NCBI RefSeq assembly: GCF_900091585.1
Contig: NZ_FMHT01000003.1
Span: forward strand, 5,482,001-5,546,000
Direction: 5' to 3'
Origin: Micromonospora nigra
GTDB lineage: Bacteria; Actinomycetota; Actinomycetes; Mycobacteriales; Micromonosporaceae
Length of the DNA: 64,000 nt
Shown here: one piece after another, positions 17,092-26,753 of the stretch
Numbering within the stretch: the first letter of the stretch is position 1
How the letters are laid out: each line of letters begins with the position of its first letter
Program-made: the position numbers and the translations under genes
Notes under the pieces: model-generated
What the model saw: only the letters and a program-made list of their open reading frames with translations
The model's database searches: none
What the model was told of the DNA's origin: nothing

Positions 17092-18132
17092 TCAGCCGGC
17101 CCGGCTCGCCGCACCTCGCCCCACGGTGCTCTCGCGTACGACGAGCCGGTGCGGCGCGCGCAGTTCCCTGCCGGGCAGCGGCGTGCGACTGGCGATGCGC
17201 AGCAGCACGCGCTCGACAGCGGTCGTCGCGATCATCTCCTTGTCGGGGGAGATCGTGCTCACCGGCGGGTTGGAGTAGGCGCCGTCCTCGATGTCGTCGT
17301 AGCCGATCACGGCGACGTCCTCGGGCACCCGCAGGCCGCGTGCGGCGAGGACGTGCATCGCGCCCAGCGCGACGAGGTCGCTGTAGCAGAACACGGCGTC
17401 CGGCGGATCCGGCAGGTCGAGCAGGTGCCGCATCGCGCCTGCGCCGTCGACCCGGTTGAAGCGCGGGGTGGCGATGACGAGTTCCTCGTGCACGGTCACA
17501 CCGCGGCGCTCGTGCGCCTCACAGAACCCGCGCGTGCGCAGTTGCGCCGCCTCTCCGGTGGGGTAGGGCTGGTCGCCGATCGCGGCGAGGCGCCTGCGGC
17601 CGAGGTCCAACAGGTGTTCGGTGGCCTGCCGGGACGCCGCGACGTCGTCGATACCGATGTGGTCGAACGTCCCCTGGCTGACGCGCTCGCCGAGAATCAC
17701 CAGCGGGAGACTGGGGTCGTGGTCGGCCAGGGCCTGCTGGTCGAGGCCGAGCGGACTGAAGATGACGCCGTCGAAGAGCAGCCGGCTGCGACCGTGGCTG
17801 ATGAGCATCCGCTCGTGGTCGGGGTCGCCGTCGGTCTGGTCGATGAGCACGTTGTACCCCTGCATCCGGGCGGCGCGGATGATGCCCTGGAGCAACTCCG
17901 AGAAGTACGGCGTGTCGAGATACGGCACGACGACGGCGATCTGCCCCGAGCGGCCCTGGGCGAGGTTGCGGGCCAGCACGTTGGGCCGGTAGCCGAGCTG
18001 CTCGACAGCCCGCATGACCCGGGCACGGGTGGGCTCGGTGACGTTCGCGTAGCCGTTGACCACGTTGGACACCGTCCGGCTGGAGACTCCGGCGAGCTGG
18101 GCGACCTCACGTAGGGTGACATCTCGCCGCAT
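17092..18132 (-). CDS. LacI-family regulator of the arabinan locus
   Basis: A 346-residue LacI protein. The HTH and hinge are at residues 5-60 (VTLREVAQLAGVSSRTVSNV, NVLARNLAQG); the PBP1-type sugar domain follows (IAVVVPYLDTPYFSELLQG, VIGYDDIEDGAYSNPPVSTI). ATG 18132 has a strong GGAGG site. It is divergent from the arabinan ABC importer and centred among GH43 and GH51 genes. Candidate targets are the palindrome at 18217-18238 and the TGTTAWCG sites at 13878, 14069 and 23430; which of these two motif types it recognises cannot be settled by reading. Confidence 0.9.
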   Translation of the reverse strand: MRRDVTLREVAQLAGVSSRTVSNVVNGYANVTEPTRARVMRAVEQLGYRPNVLARNLAQGRSGQIAVVVPYLDTPYFSELLQGIIRAARMQGYNVLIDQTDGDPDHERMLISHGRSRLLFDGVIFSPLGLDQQALADHDPSLPLVILGERVSQGTFDHIGIDDVAASRQATEHLLDLGRRRLAAIGDQPYPTGEAAQLRTRGFCEAHERRGVTVHEELVIATPRFNRVDGAGAMRHLLDLPDPPDAVFCYSDLVALGAMHVLAARGLRVPEDVAVIGYDDIEDGAYSNPPVSTISPDKEMIATTAVERVLLRIASRTPLPGRELRAPHRLVVRESTVGRGAASRAG

Positions 18133-18216
18133 ATCGGCCTCCTTCTCCGACGCCGAAGGCTGCCGCGAGTTTCCGGCGCGTTTCCTATTGCTGTCCATCG
18201 ATGGGCCGGGCATGCT

Positions 18217-18238
18217 GTCTTTGCAGCGCTGCAAAGAC
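18217..18238. promoter_or_regulatory. Perfect 22-bp palindrome, operator
   Basis: GTCTTTGCAGC followed immediately by its reverse complement, with the central CG step typical of LacI-family operators. It lies in the divergent region between the LacI gene (start 18132) and the ABC importer (start 18391), so it could control both. Confidence 0.7.
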
Positions 18239-18390
18239 GATACCAGGACGTGCCACGGGTGCCCCGGGTGCGGCGCGTGTCGGAGCCGACACGCCGTGCT
18301 CCGGCCGGTCGCGGTGTCCGGCACCGCGCCCCGGTCCTCGTGGCCCACCCATCGGCTGCGGAAGTGGCCGATCTCAGATGGAGGATTCAC

Positions 18391-19743
18391 GTGAGGGTCA
18401 GAAGTTCCGGTCCAGGACGCAGGCCGCTGGCGGCGGCTCCGGGACGCAGGCCGCTGGCGGCGGCGGTGGCGGTCGTTGTCGCCCTGCTGCTGGCGGCGTG
18501 CAGTTCGGACGGCGGTGGCAGGCAGGACGGCCCGGTCACGATCAAAGTGTGGGCGTGGTACCCGGCCTTCCAGGGCGTGGTCGACCTGTTCAACCGCACC
18601 CACACCGACATCAGGATCGAGTGGACCAACGCGGGGACCGGCCAGGACCAGTACACCAAACTGCAGACCGCGCTGAAGGCCGGCAAGGGTGCGCCCGACG
18701 TGGTGATGCTCGAGTTCCAGGAGCTGCCGACCTTTCAACTCACCAAGCACCTCGTCGACCTGGGTGAGTACGGGGCCAACGACCTCAGAGGCAACTACGT
18801 CGACTGGGCCTGGAAGCAGGTCAGCAACGGCGATTCCGTCTATGCGATCCCGGTCGACGCCGGGCCGATGGCGATGCTGTACCGGCAGGACATCTTCGAT
18901 CGGTTCGGGCTGAGCGTGCCGAAGACCTGGGCGGAGTTCAAGGAGCAGGCGCAGAAGCTGAAGGCCGCCGCCCCCGAGGTGTTCATGACCGACTTCGGGG
19001 CGAACGACGGTGGCTTCATGACCGGGCTGATGTGGCAGGCCGGCGCACGGCCGTTCGACTATGACGTGGCGAATCCACAGCTCATTGATGTGAACGTTAA
19101 CAGTGATCCTGCGAAGAAAGTCATGGCGTATTGGGAAGACCTCGTCGACAGCGGTCTGGCCGACACCACCGCATATGGGACCACCGATTTCTACAACGGG
19201 TTGGGCAGCGGGAAGTACGCGACCTACCTGGCCGCGGGGTGGGGCCCCGGCTACCTGGCGAGCGTGGCGAAGACGACGGCCGGCAAGTGGCGCGCGGCAC
19301 CGCTTCCCCAGTGGACGGCCGGTGAGAACGCCCAGGGTGACTGGGGCGGCTCGTCGTTCGCGGTGACCGACCAGACGAAGCACCCCGAGCAGGCCACCAG
19401 GGTCGCCATGGAACTCTTCGGAGCGAACAAGGACGCCTGGAAGATCGGCATCGACGAGGCGTTCCTGTTCCCGACCGCCACGCCGATCCTGGAGTGGGAC
19501 TACTTCCGCACCAAGGAGTACGAGTTCTTCGGTGGGCAGAAGGTCAACGAGGTGTTCGTGCCGGCCTACAACGGCATCGAGGAGTTCGACTGGAGTCCGT
19601 TCAACAGCTACAGCTTCAACCAACTGACCACCGCCGTGGGGCAGGCGGTGGAGAAGCAGGCGTCCTGGCCGGACGCGCTCGACACCGTCCAGCGGAACAT
19701 CACGGCGTACGCGTCGAACCAGGGCTTCAAGGTCTCCCAGTGA
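18391..19743 (+). CDS. ABC sugar-binding lipoprotein
   Basis: A 450-residue family-1 binding protein. A lipobox LLAACSS follows an Arg-rich n-region and hydrophobic core, so it is lipid-anchored outside the membrane. Binding-protein hallmarks are VTIKVWAWYPAFQGVVDLFN, YAIPVDAGPMAMLYR and GDWGGSSFAVTDQT. GTG 18391 is supported by GGAGGA at 18380-18385. A duplicated PGRRPLAAA sits in the leader. By context it binds arabino-oligosaccharides released by the secreted GH43 enzymes. A GTGA overlap couples it to the first permease. Confidence 0.92.
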   Translation: MRVRSSGPGRRPLAAAPGRRPLAAAVAVVVALLLAACSSDGGGRQDGPVTIKVWAWYPAFQGVVDLFNRTHTDIRIEWTNAGTGQDQYTKLQTALKAGKGAPDVVMLEFQELPTFQLTKHLVDLGEYGANDLRGNYVDWAWKQVSNGDSVYAIPVDAGPMAMLYRQDIFDRFGLSVPKTWAEFKEQAQKLKAAAPEVFMTDFGANDGGFMTGLMWQAGARPFDYDVANPQLIDVNVNSDPAKKVMAYWEDLVDSGLADTTAYGTTDFYNGLGSGKYATYLAAGWGPGYLASVAKTTAGKWRAAPLPQWTAGENAQGDWGGSSFAVTDQTKHPEQATRVAMELFGANKDAWKIGIDEAFLFPTATPILEWDYFRTKEYEFFGGQKVNEVFVPAYNGIEEFDWSPFNSYSFNQLTTAVGQAVEKQASWPDALDTVQRNITAYASNQGFKVSQ

Positions 19744-20684
19744 CCAGGCCCGGACCTGTGCCCGCGGCTGCCACTGTGGTGGCCGCGGGACCCGTCCCGC
19801 CCGCCGGCGACCGGCGGTCCCGACGGCGTCGGTTCGACCAGCAGGCACGCGTCGGCTGGCTGTTCGTCGCGCCGTTCACGGTTCTGCTCGTCGTGTTCCT
19901 GCTGCTGCCGATGGCGTACGCGTTCAAGCTCAGCCTGTACCGCTCCACCCTGGTGGAGGGCGAGGTGTTCGCAGCGGCCGACAACTACCGCCAGGCACTC
20001 GGCGACCCCGAGTTCCGGTCGGGTGTGCTGCGGGTGCTCCTCTTCGGGCTCGTGCAGACGCCGGTGATGATCGGTGTCGCCCTCGTGCTGGCCCTGCTGG
20101 TCGACGGCGTCGGCTCACGCTTCGCGCGAACGCTGCGACTGGCGGCGTTCGTCCCGTACGCCGTGCCGGTCGTCATCGGCACGCTGATGTGGGGCTTCCT
20201 CTACAGCCGGAACACCGGGCCGTTCCGATTCGCCGGAATCGACTTCCTGGCCGGAGACACCGTCCTGGTCTCGCTGGGCAACCTCGTCACCTGGCAGTGG
20301 GCCGGCTACAACATGATCGTGCTGTACGCCGCGCTCCAGGGCGTGCCGAAGGAGGTGTACGAGTCCGCGAGGATCGACGGTGCGGGGGCGGTGCAGATCG
20401 CGCTGCGCATCAAGACACCGATGATCTCGGCGGCGCTGGTGCTGTGCACCGTCTTCACGATCGTCGGCACCCTCCAGTTCTTCACCGAGCCGCTCATCCT
20501 GCAACCCCTGAACCCCGGTGCGATCACCAACAGCTACACACCCAACGTCTACGCCTACAACCAGGCGTTCTCGTACCAGCAGTACAACTACTCGGCGGCG
20601 ATCTCCTTCCTGCTCGGCGCGGTGGTCTTCGTCGGTGCGTACGCCTTCCTGTTCGCCACCCGCAAGAGGAGCGCACTGCGATGA
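19740..20684 (+). CDS. ABC sugar permease, MalF/UgpA type
   Basis: A 314-residue permease with a Pro/Arg-rich cytoplasmic N-terminus of about 40 residues and six membrane segments (first VGWLFVAPFTVLLVVFLLLP). EAA loop: YESARIDGAGAVQIALRIK. The GTG start overlaps the binding-protein stop and the end overlaps the next permease (ATGA), a tightly coupled three-gene importer. Confidence 0.92.
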   Translation: MTRPGPVPAAATVVAAGPVPPAGDRRSRRRRFDQQARVGWLFVAPFTVLLVVFLLLPMAYAFKLSLYRSTLVEGEVFAAADNYRQALGDPEFRSGVLRVLLFGLVQTPVMIGVALVLALLVDGVGSRFARTLRLAAFVPYAVPVVIGTLMWGFLYSRNTGPFRFAGIDFLAGDTVLVSLGNLVTWQWAGYNMIVLYAALQGVPKEVYESARIDGAGAVQIALRIKTPMISAALVLCTVFTIVGTLQFFTEPLILQPLNPGAITNSYTPNVYAYNQAFSYQQYNYSAAISFLLGAVVFVGAYAFLFATRKRSALR

Positions 20685-21556
20685 GCAACCGGGCTGTCAG
20701 GGCCACCCGGCCGGCGCGGCGCAGCGGCGCCGTCGCCGCACACGCGGTCATGGCGCTGTTCGTCGCCTACTTCCTGCTGCCCTTCTGGTGGCTGCTCGTC
20801 GCGGCGACCAAGGACAACGACGGGCTGTTCAACTCGCACCCGCTGTGGTTCGCCGACCCGCACCTGGTCGGCAACCTCCGGCTGCTGTTCACCCAGGACG
20901 ACGGCCTCTACCTGCGGTGGCTGGGCAACTCGGCCCTGTACGCCGTCGCCAGCGGCATCGGGGCGACCGCGATCGCCGCGCTGGCCGGGTACGCCTTCGC
21001 CAAACTGCGCTTTCCCGGCCGCAACGCGCTGTTCGCACTGCTGCTCGGCCTCATCATGGTGCCGGCGACGGCCCTCGTGCTGCCGACGTACCTGCTGATG
21101 GCCGAGGCCGGTCTCGTCGACTCGGTTTGGGCGGTGATCCTGCCCTCGTTGCTCAACCCGTTCGGCGTCTACCTGTTGCGGGTCTACGCCCACGACTCGG
21201 TGCCCGACGAGATGCTCGAGGCCGCCCGCATCGACGGCGCGGGCGAGTTCCGGGTGTTCCGCAGCGTCGCGCTGCCCGCCATGCGGCCGGCGTTGGTCAC
21301 CGTCCTGCTGTTCACGATGGTGGCGACCTGGAACAACTTCTTCCTGCCCCTGGTGATGCTCAGCGACCAGAACCTCTACCCGCTCACCGTCGGCCTGCGG
21401 TCGTGGTACCTGTCGGCGACCATCGGCAACGGCGGTCCCGCCCTGTTCAACGTCATCGTCGTCGGCTCGCTGGTGGCGATCGTCCCACTGATCGCCGCGT
21501 TCCTGCTGCTACAGCGGTACTGGCGCGGCGGGCTGACTATCGGCGCCCTCAAGTGA
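20681..21556 (+). CDS. ABC sugar permease, MalG/UgpE type
   Basis: A 291-residue permease with the EAA loop LEAARIDGAGEFRVFRSV and a characteristic WNNFFLPLVMLSD segment. It completes the arabino-oligosaccharide importer; the ATPase subunit is not encoded here. The GH51 gene begins 55 bases downstream and is probably in the same transcript. Confidence 0.92.
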   Translation: MSNRAVRATRPARRSGAVAAHAVMALFVAYFLLPFWWLLVAATKDNDGLFNSHPLWFADPHLVGNLRLLFTQDDGLYLRWLGNSALYAVASGIGATAIAALAGYAFAKLRFPGRNALFALLLGLIMVPATALVLPTYLLMAEAGLVDSVWAVILPSLLNPFGVYLLRVYAHDSVPDEMLEAARIDGAGEFRVFRSVALPAMRPALVTVLLFTMVATWNNFFLPLVMLSDQNLYPLTVGLRSWYLSATIGNGGPALFNVIVVGSLVAIVPLIAAFLLLQRYWRGGLTIGALK

Positions 21557-21611
21557 CCCGTCCATCGTGCCTGCGGGACCGCAGCACTCCACCACCGCGA
21601 TAGGGACAGCA

Positions 21612-23156
21612 ATGCACATCGCTCACGTGACGCTCGACCCCGCGGCCGTCGTGGCTCCGGTCAACCGTCGCACCTTCGGCACCTTCGTCGAGCACATGGG
21701 ACGGTGCGTCTACACCGGCCTGTACGAGCCCGGCCACCCGTCCGCCGACGAGGACGGATTCCGCACCGACGTGCTGGCCCTGACCCGTGAACTCGGCGTC
21801 ACGACGGTCCGTTACCCCGGTGGCAACTTCGTCTCCGGATACCGGTGGGAGGACGGCGTCGGCCCGAGGGAACGGCGTCCACGCCGCCGGGACCTCGCCT
21901 GGCGCAGCATCGAGACCAACGAGATCGGCATCGACGAGTTCGCGCGGTGGGCCGCCAAGGCCGACGTCGAGATCATGTACGCGGTGAACCTGGGCACCAG
22001 GGGCGTGCAGGAGGCCCTCGACGTCCACGAGTACGTCAACCACCCCGCCGGCACCCACCTGGCGGACCTGCGCCGGGCCAACGGCACCGACAAGCCACAC
22101 GGCATCCGGATGTGGTGCCTGGGCAACGAACTCGACGGCCCGTGGCAGCTCGGGCACAAGAACGCCGACGCGTACGGGCAGCTCGCCGCCGCGACCGCCC
22201 GGGCGCTGCGCGCGGCCGAACCGGGCCTGGAACTGGTCGTCTGCGGCAGTTCCAGCTCCGCCATGCCGACGTTCGGCGCCTGGGAGGCCACCGTCCTGGA
22301 ACACACCTACGACCTGGTGGACCACGTGTCGTGTCACGCCTACTACGAGGAACACGACGGTGACCTCGGCTCCTTCCTCGCCTGCGCCACCGACATGGAC
22401 CACTTCGTCGACAGCGTGGTCGCCACCGCCGACAGCATCGGCGCCCGGCTGCGGAGCAAGAAGAAGATCCAGTTGTCCTTCGACGAGTGGAATGTCTGGT
22501 ACCTCTCCCGGTTCCAGAACCAACCGCCCCACGACGAGTGGCGGGTCGCCCCACGGGTCATCGAGGACGAGTACAACGTCGCCGACGCCGTCGTCGTCGG
22601 CAACCTGCTCATCTCCCTGCTGCGCCACAGCGACCGGGTCACCGCGGCGTGTCAGGCCCAGTTGGTCAACGTGATCGCCCCGATCCGCACCGAACCGGGT
22701 GGGCCCGCCTGGCGGCAGACCATCTTCCATCCGTTCGCCCGTACGGCCGCGCTGGCCCGCGGGGACGTCCTGCGCACGGTGGTCGACGGCCCGGCGTACC
22801 GGACGGACCGCTACGGCGAGGCGTCGGTGGTCGACGCGGTCGCCACCCACGATGCGGCGACGGGCGACGTGGCGGTCTTCGTCGTCAACCGCGACCACCA
22901 CCGACCGGTGGAGCTCACCATCGACCTGAGTCGCTTCGGTGCCGGTGCCGGTGCCCGGAGCGTGGAGGCCTCGACGCTGTACGACGACGACGTCCGCGCC
23001 ACCAACACCGCGGCGCACCAGGATCGGGTGGTGTTACGACCTCACCGGCAGGTCACGGTGCACGCCGACGGCGCACAGGTGGTGCTGCCGCCGGTGTCGT
23101 GGACGGCCGTCCGGCTGTCCGTGGCTTCGGGCGGTCGACCCGAGGCCGGGAGCTGA
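21612..23156 (+). CDS. abfA: GH51 alpha-L-arabinofuranosidase
   Basis: A 514-residue enzyme without a signal peptide, so intracellular. The GH51 TIM barrel is clear: the general acid is Glu173 in CLGNELDGPW and the nucleophile is Glu292 in SFDEWNVWY; TFGTFVEHMGR and TTVRYPGGNFVSGY are family signatures. The C-terminal beta-sandwich occupies the last 130 or so residues. It would cleave imported arabino-oligosaccharides to arabinose, the expected last step of this locus. Codon 475 (23034-23036) is TTA, a rare leucine codon in high-GC actinomycetes. Confidence 0.93.
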   Translation: MHIAHVTLDPAAVVAPVNRRTFGTFVEHMGRCVYTGLYEPGHPSADEDGFRTDVLALTRELGVTTVRYPGGNFVSGYRWEDGVGPRERRPRRRDLAWRSIETNEIGIDEFARWAAKADVEIMYAVNLGTRGVQEALDVHEYVNHPAGTHLADLRRANGTDKPHGIRMWCLGNELDGPWQLGHKNADAYGQLAAATARALRAAEPGLELVVCGSSSSAMPTFGAWEATVLEHTYDLVDHVSCHAYYEEHDGDLGSFLACATDMDHFVDSVVATADSIGARLRSKKKIQLSFDEWNVWYLSRFQNQPPHDEWRVAPRVIEDEYNVADAVVVGNLLISLLRHSDRVTAACQAQLVNVIAPIRTEPGGPAWRQTIFHPFARTAALARGDVLRTVVDGPAYRTDRYGEASVVDAVATHDAATGDVAVFVVNRDHHRPVELTIDLSRFGAGAGARSVEASTLYDDDVRATNTAAHQDRVVLRPHRQVTVHADGAQVVLPPVSWTAVRLSVASGGRPEAGS

Positions 23157-23415
23157 CCGACCGACCGCCGCCCGGCCCCGCCCGGGAACCTCGTCGGCGG
23201 CCCCGCCGGTAACAGCGGGGGCGCCGATCACCGCGGCTCCGCCGATCACCGCGGGGGCGACGTCCGGCACGCACCGACGGTGCCGGACTCGCCTTCGCGT
23301 CCGTCGACTGGCGCTCGCGGCCCTCGGGGACCTGCGTTGAGTGACTGCGCCGTGCCTCACCGCGCAATTCCGTCTTCACCCGTTCGCGCCCGTGTAGATC
23401 GATGTGGGCCTCTTC
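23157..23415. other. Intergenic stretch after the GH51 gene
   Basis: No gene is seen. A 14-base direct repeat (GCCGATCACCGCGG, at about 23220 and 23243) lies in a G/C-rich part that may fold and end transcription, but no clean stem-loop was found. Confidence 0.35.
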
Positions 23416-23456
23416 TTGACAAGCTCCGATGTTAACGCGAACACTTGCTGTTAACG
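23416..23456 (+). promoter_or_regulatory. Promoter with LacI-type operator pair
   Basis: TTGACA at 23416-23421, the palindrome TGTTAACGCGAACA at 23430-23443, a possible -10 AACACT at 23440-23445, and a second TGTTAACG half-site at 23449-23456. Spacing and sequence parallel the promoter at 14055. It should drive the lectin-GH43 gene at 23628. Confidence 0.65.
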
Positions 23457-23615
23457 CAGGTGTAACGCCGCTGCCGTGCTTGCCGGCAGGCGTTCGCCCC
23501 CGCGTGACGGCGCGACTGTGGCCGGTTCGGGCCACCGGCATGGGCGGCCGCTCGCGGCCCCGTGCATCGCTCGCCGGGGATCACGACTCGGCGCCCCGGC
23601 GGGCCGACCAATCAG

Positions 23616-24189
23616 AGGAGGGTTTCGATGGAGATGGATCGGGTGTCGCGGGTGGGTTCGCGATGGCGTGGGTGGCGGGCGTTGGTGGCGGGTGCGGTGG
23701 TGGTGGTGTTGGGGGTGTGGGGGTGGTGTTCGGGTTGCCGTCGGCGTCGGCGGCGACGGTGGACACGTCGGCGTCGTATGTGTTCGTGAATCGGCACAGT
23801 GGTAAGGCGATGGATTTGTATGACTGGTCGACGGCGGAGGGTGCGCCGGTGAACCAGTGGTCGCGTAATGATCTTGCGGTGCAGCAGTGGCAGTTTGTGG
23901 ATGCTGGTGGTGGGTTCTACAAGGTGCGGTCGCGGCACAGTGGGAAGGTGTTGGAGTTGCCGAGTGCGGCCGACGGTACCCAGTTGGTGCAGTCGAGTGA
24001 TCGGGGGTCGGGGACGCAGCAGTTCCGGTTGGAGGATTCTGCTGGTGGGTTCGTGCGGTTCGTGAACCGGGAGTCGGGCAAGGTCATCGATCTGTGGGAG
24101 TGGTCGACGGCTGACGGTGGTCGGTTGGCGGCGTACTCGAATGTCGACGGCGCGAACCAGCAGTGGCAGCTCGTCCGGCTCGGCGGCGG
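23616..24189 (+). repeat. 574-bp direct repeat, copy A
   Basis: Identical by reading to 26754-27327, 3,138 bases downstream. It covers the ribosome site, signal peptide and whole ricin-type lectin module, and ends abruptly where the two catalytic domains begin. Third codon positions inside are much richer in T and A than in the neighbouring genes (AAT, GGT, GAT, TAT, CTT). Confidence 0.85.
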
Positions 24190-25141
24190 CACCCGCACGT
24201 TCACGAACCCGATCAAGCGCAACGGCCCCGACCCGTGGTTGCGGGTCCACAACGGCGTGTACTACCTGGCGACGACGACGTGGAACTCGACGATCACCAT
24301 GCGTCGGTCCACCACCCTGGCCGGCTTGGCGACCGCCCAGGAGCAGGTGATCTTCAACCTGGCCGGGCGGCCGAACGGCTGCTGCAACATGTGGGCGCCG
24401 GAGTTCCACCTGATCGACGGCCCGAACGGACCGCGGTGGTACTTCTACTACACCGCGGGGCAGAACGTGTCCGACTTCAACCCCACCCAGCGACTGCACG
24501 TGCTGGAGAGCGCCGGCACCGACCCGATGGGCCCGTACACGTTCAAGGCGGACCTCGGCAACGACTGGCAACTCGACGCGAGCATCCTGACGGTCAACAA
24601 CCGGCTCTACCTGATGGGTACGTACAACCCGGGTGGCAGCTACGGGCAGAGCCTGTTCATCACGCCGATGAGCAACCCGTGGACGCTCAGCGGCAACCGG
24701 GTTCGGTTGAGTTCCCCGACCCTGCCCTGGGAGCGGCAGACCCACCCGGTCAACGAGGGGCCGGAGCCGCTCTACCACAACGGGCGCACGATGATCGTCT
24801 ACTCGGCGAGCGCCTGCTGGGGCCCGGACTACAAGCTCGGCCTGCTCACCTTCACCGGCAGCAACCCCCTCAACCCGGCGCACTGGACCAAGGCGCCGAA
24901 CCCGGTCTTCCAGCGCAGTGACGCCAACAGCGTCTACGCACCGGGCCACAACGGGTTCTTCACCTCACCCGACGGCACCGAGGACTGGATCGTCTACCAC
25001 GCCAACGACTCCGCCGGCGGCGGCTGCGACATGAACCGGTCCACCCGGGCGCAGAAGTTCACCTGGAACGCCGACGGTACCCCCAACTTCGGCACGCCCG
25101 CCCGACTCGGGGTGACCCTCACCGCCCCCTCGGGCGAATGA
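23628..25141 (+). CDS. Secreted lectin-GH43 exo-arabinofuranosidase, apparent frameshift
   Basis: ATG 23628 follows GGAGGG and starts a good signal peptide (n-region MEMDRVSRVGSRWRGWR, then a hydrophobic stretch). The natural cleavage end PSASAA lies in another frame; one extra G in either G5 run (23711-23715 or 23719-23723) would join them. The ricin/CBM13 module follows, then a GH43 domain resembling subfamily 26 exo-1,5-arabinofuranosidases, with acidic residues in NGPDPWL, LDASIL and NEGPEPLY. Without correction, translation from an in-frame ATG at about 23663 would give a poor Gly-rich leader. The same defect occurs in the 26766 copy. Confidence 0.78.
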
Positions 25142-25220
25142 ACCAGCCGTACCGCGTGGCCTCCACGCCCCCTCGAACCCACCGCAGACCCGCTGCATCG
25201 GGTCGGAAGTGAGTACATCG

Positions 25221-26614
25221 ATGCTCTCTCGACGCACTCTGCTGGCCGGCGGAGCCTCCGCGGCGCTGGCCGCCGGCACCGGCATCCTGTTCCGCGGCAC
25301 CGCGGCCCGGGCCGCCCCGACGTACGGCGGCTACGTCATGGGCTACTTCACCGAATCACCGTCCTCGGTGGCCGACAACTACGGTCTGCACCTGGCGATC
25401 AGCACCGACGGGCTGCACTGGACCCCGCTCAACCAGAACGGGCCGGTCGTCACCCCCACCGGCGGCACCGGCGGCCTGCGCGACCCGTTCATCATGCGCA
25501 AGCAGGACAACACCTTCGTCGTGCTCGCCACCGACCTCAAGGGCACCGACTTCACCCGGCAGAACCAGTACATCCACATCTGGGACTCGCCTGACCTGCG
25601 TAGCTTCACCGGCTACCGACGGGTGCGGATGCACACGATGCCGACCCACACCTGGGCACCGGAGGCGTTCTGGGACGCCTCGCGGGGCCAGTACGGGATC
25701 CTGTACTCCGCCAGGAACAACAACCGGGACGCCTTCTACGTCAACTACACCACCGACTTCCGTACGGTCAGCGCCCCCCAGCTCTACTTCGACCCGGGCT
25801 TCGACGTGCTGGACGCCACCATGCACGTCGGGAACGGGACGAACTACCTGTACTACAAGAGCTTCGCCGACGGCCGGCTCTACGGGGCCCGGTCCGGCAG
25901 TCTCGCCCCGCGGAGCTTCGACCGCGGCACGTACACCAGTGGCGTGGTCAACGGCGGCATCGAGGCCCCCATCGTGGTCAAGGCCAACGACCGCAACGAA
26001 TGGTTCCTCTGGGGCGACTCGTTCGCCCCGAACAACGGCGAGCTCTACGTGTGGCGCAGCGGCGACATCAACAGCAACGGCTGGGCGCCACTCGGCAAGG
26101 AGCGGTTCACCCAGCCGCTCAACGCCAAGCACCCCACCATCGCACCGATCACCGCCGCCGAGCACGCCGCGATGCTGTCCCGGTGGGGGCACCGGCCTGG
26201 AACCGGATCAAGTCCTACAACTTCCCCGACCACCTGATCCGCCACGCCGACAACGCGGCGCGGATCGACCCCTACCCGTTCGATCCGTACGCCGACGCGC
26301 AGTGGCGGCTGCGGCCCGGCCTGGCGAGTTCCTCGGGTGTGTCGTTCGAGTCGGTCAACTACCCCGGCCACTACCTGCGCCACAGCAACTACGTGGTCGG
26401 CCTGGCCGCCAACGACGGCTCCTCCGGGTTCGCCGCCGACGCCACCTTCCATCGCACCGCCGGCCTCGCCGACGGCGGATGGACCTCGTTCCGCTCGCAC
26501 AACTTTCCCGACCACTACCTCCGCCACGCCAACTACGTCCTGCGCATCGACCCGCTGAGCGCGTCGTCGAGCGCGGTGGACCGCGCGGACGCCACGTTCC
26601 ACATCGGTTACTGA
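25221..26614 (+). CDS. Tat-exported GH43 with AbfB, frameshifted
   Basis: A twin-arginine signal (LSRRTLLAGGASAALAAG) precedes a GH43 propeller with GLRDPFIMRK, DVLDATMHVG and GIEAPIVVKA. As written the frame closes at 26237 after a nonsense tail. The AbfB/CBM42 module continues in another frame (from about 26190 to 26614: NRIKSYNFPDHLIRH, then SVNYPGHYLRH and SHNFPDHYLRH). One extra G in the G5 run 26185-26189 restores a continuous protein of about 464 residues, matching the product at 15535 across the junction. Likely an arabinosidase. Either a sequencing error or a true pseudogene/phase variant. Confidence 0.78.
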
Positions 26615-26622
26615 GCAGCACG

Positions 26623-26674
26623 CCGCGGGGCCGGTGATCGCAGCGGCCGACGACGTCGGGCACCGGCCCCGCGG
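26623..26674 (+). terminator. Hairpin after the GH43-AbfB gene
   Basis: A perfect 14-bp stem (CCGCGGGGCCGGTG and its complement) with a 24-base loop, 8 bases after the stop. Confidence 0.55.
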
Positions 26675-26753
26675 TTCTCCGCTCGCTGCGAAACGACACG
26701 GGCCTCACCGCGACAGGTGGGTGAGGTTCGCCGGTGCAACACCGAACTGACGA

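Noticed and set aside
17092..19848. A 918-codon minus-strand frame apparently extending the LacI protein upstream
   Set aside because: The LacI HTH begins at the ATG at 18132 with a strong GGAGG site; the upstream extension runs antisense to the sugar-binding protein and has no family resemblance.
23628..23760. Insertion or mobile element as the cause of the 574-bp repeat
   Set aside because: No terminal inverted repeats, transposase or target-site duplication is visible at either copy; segmental duplication or gene conversion is simpler.
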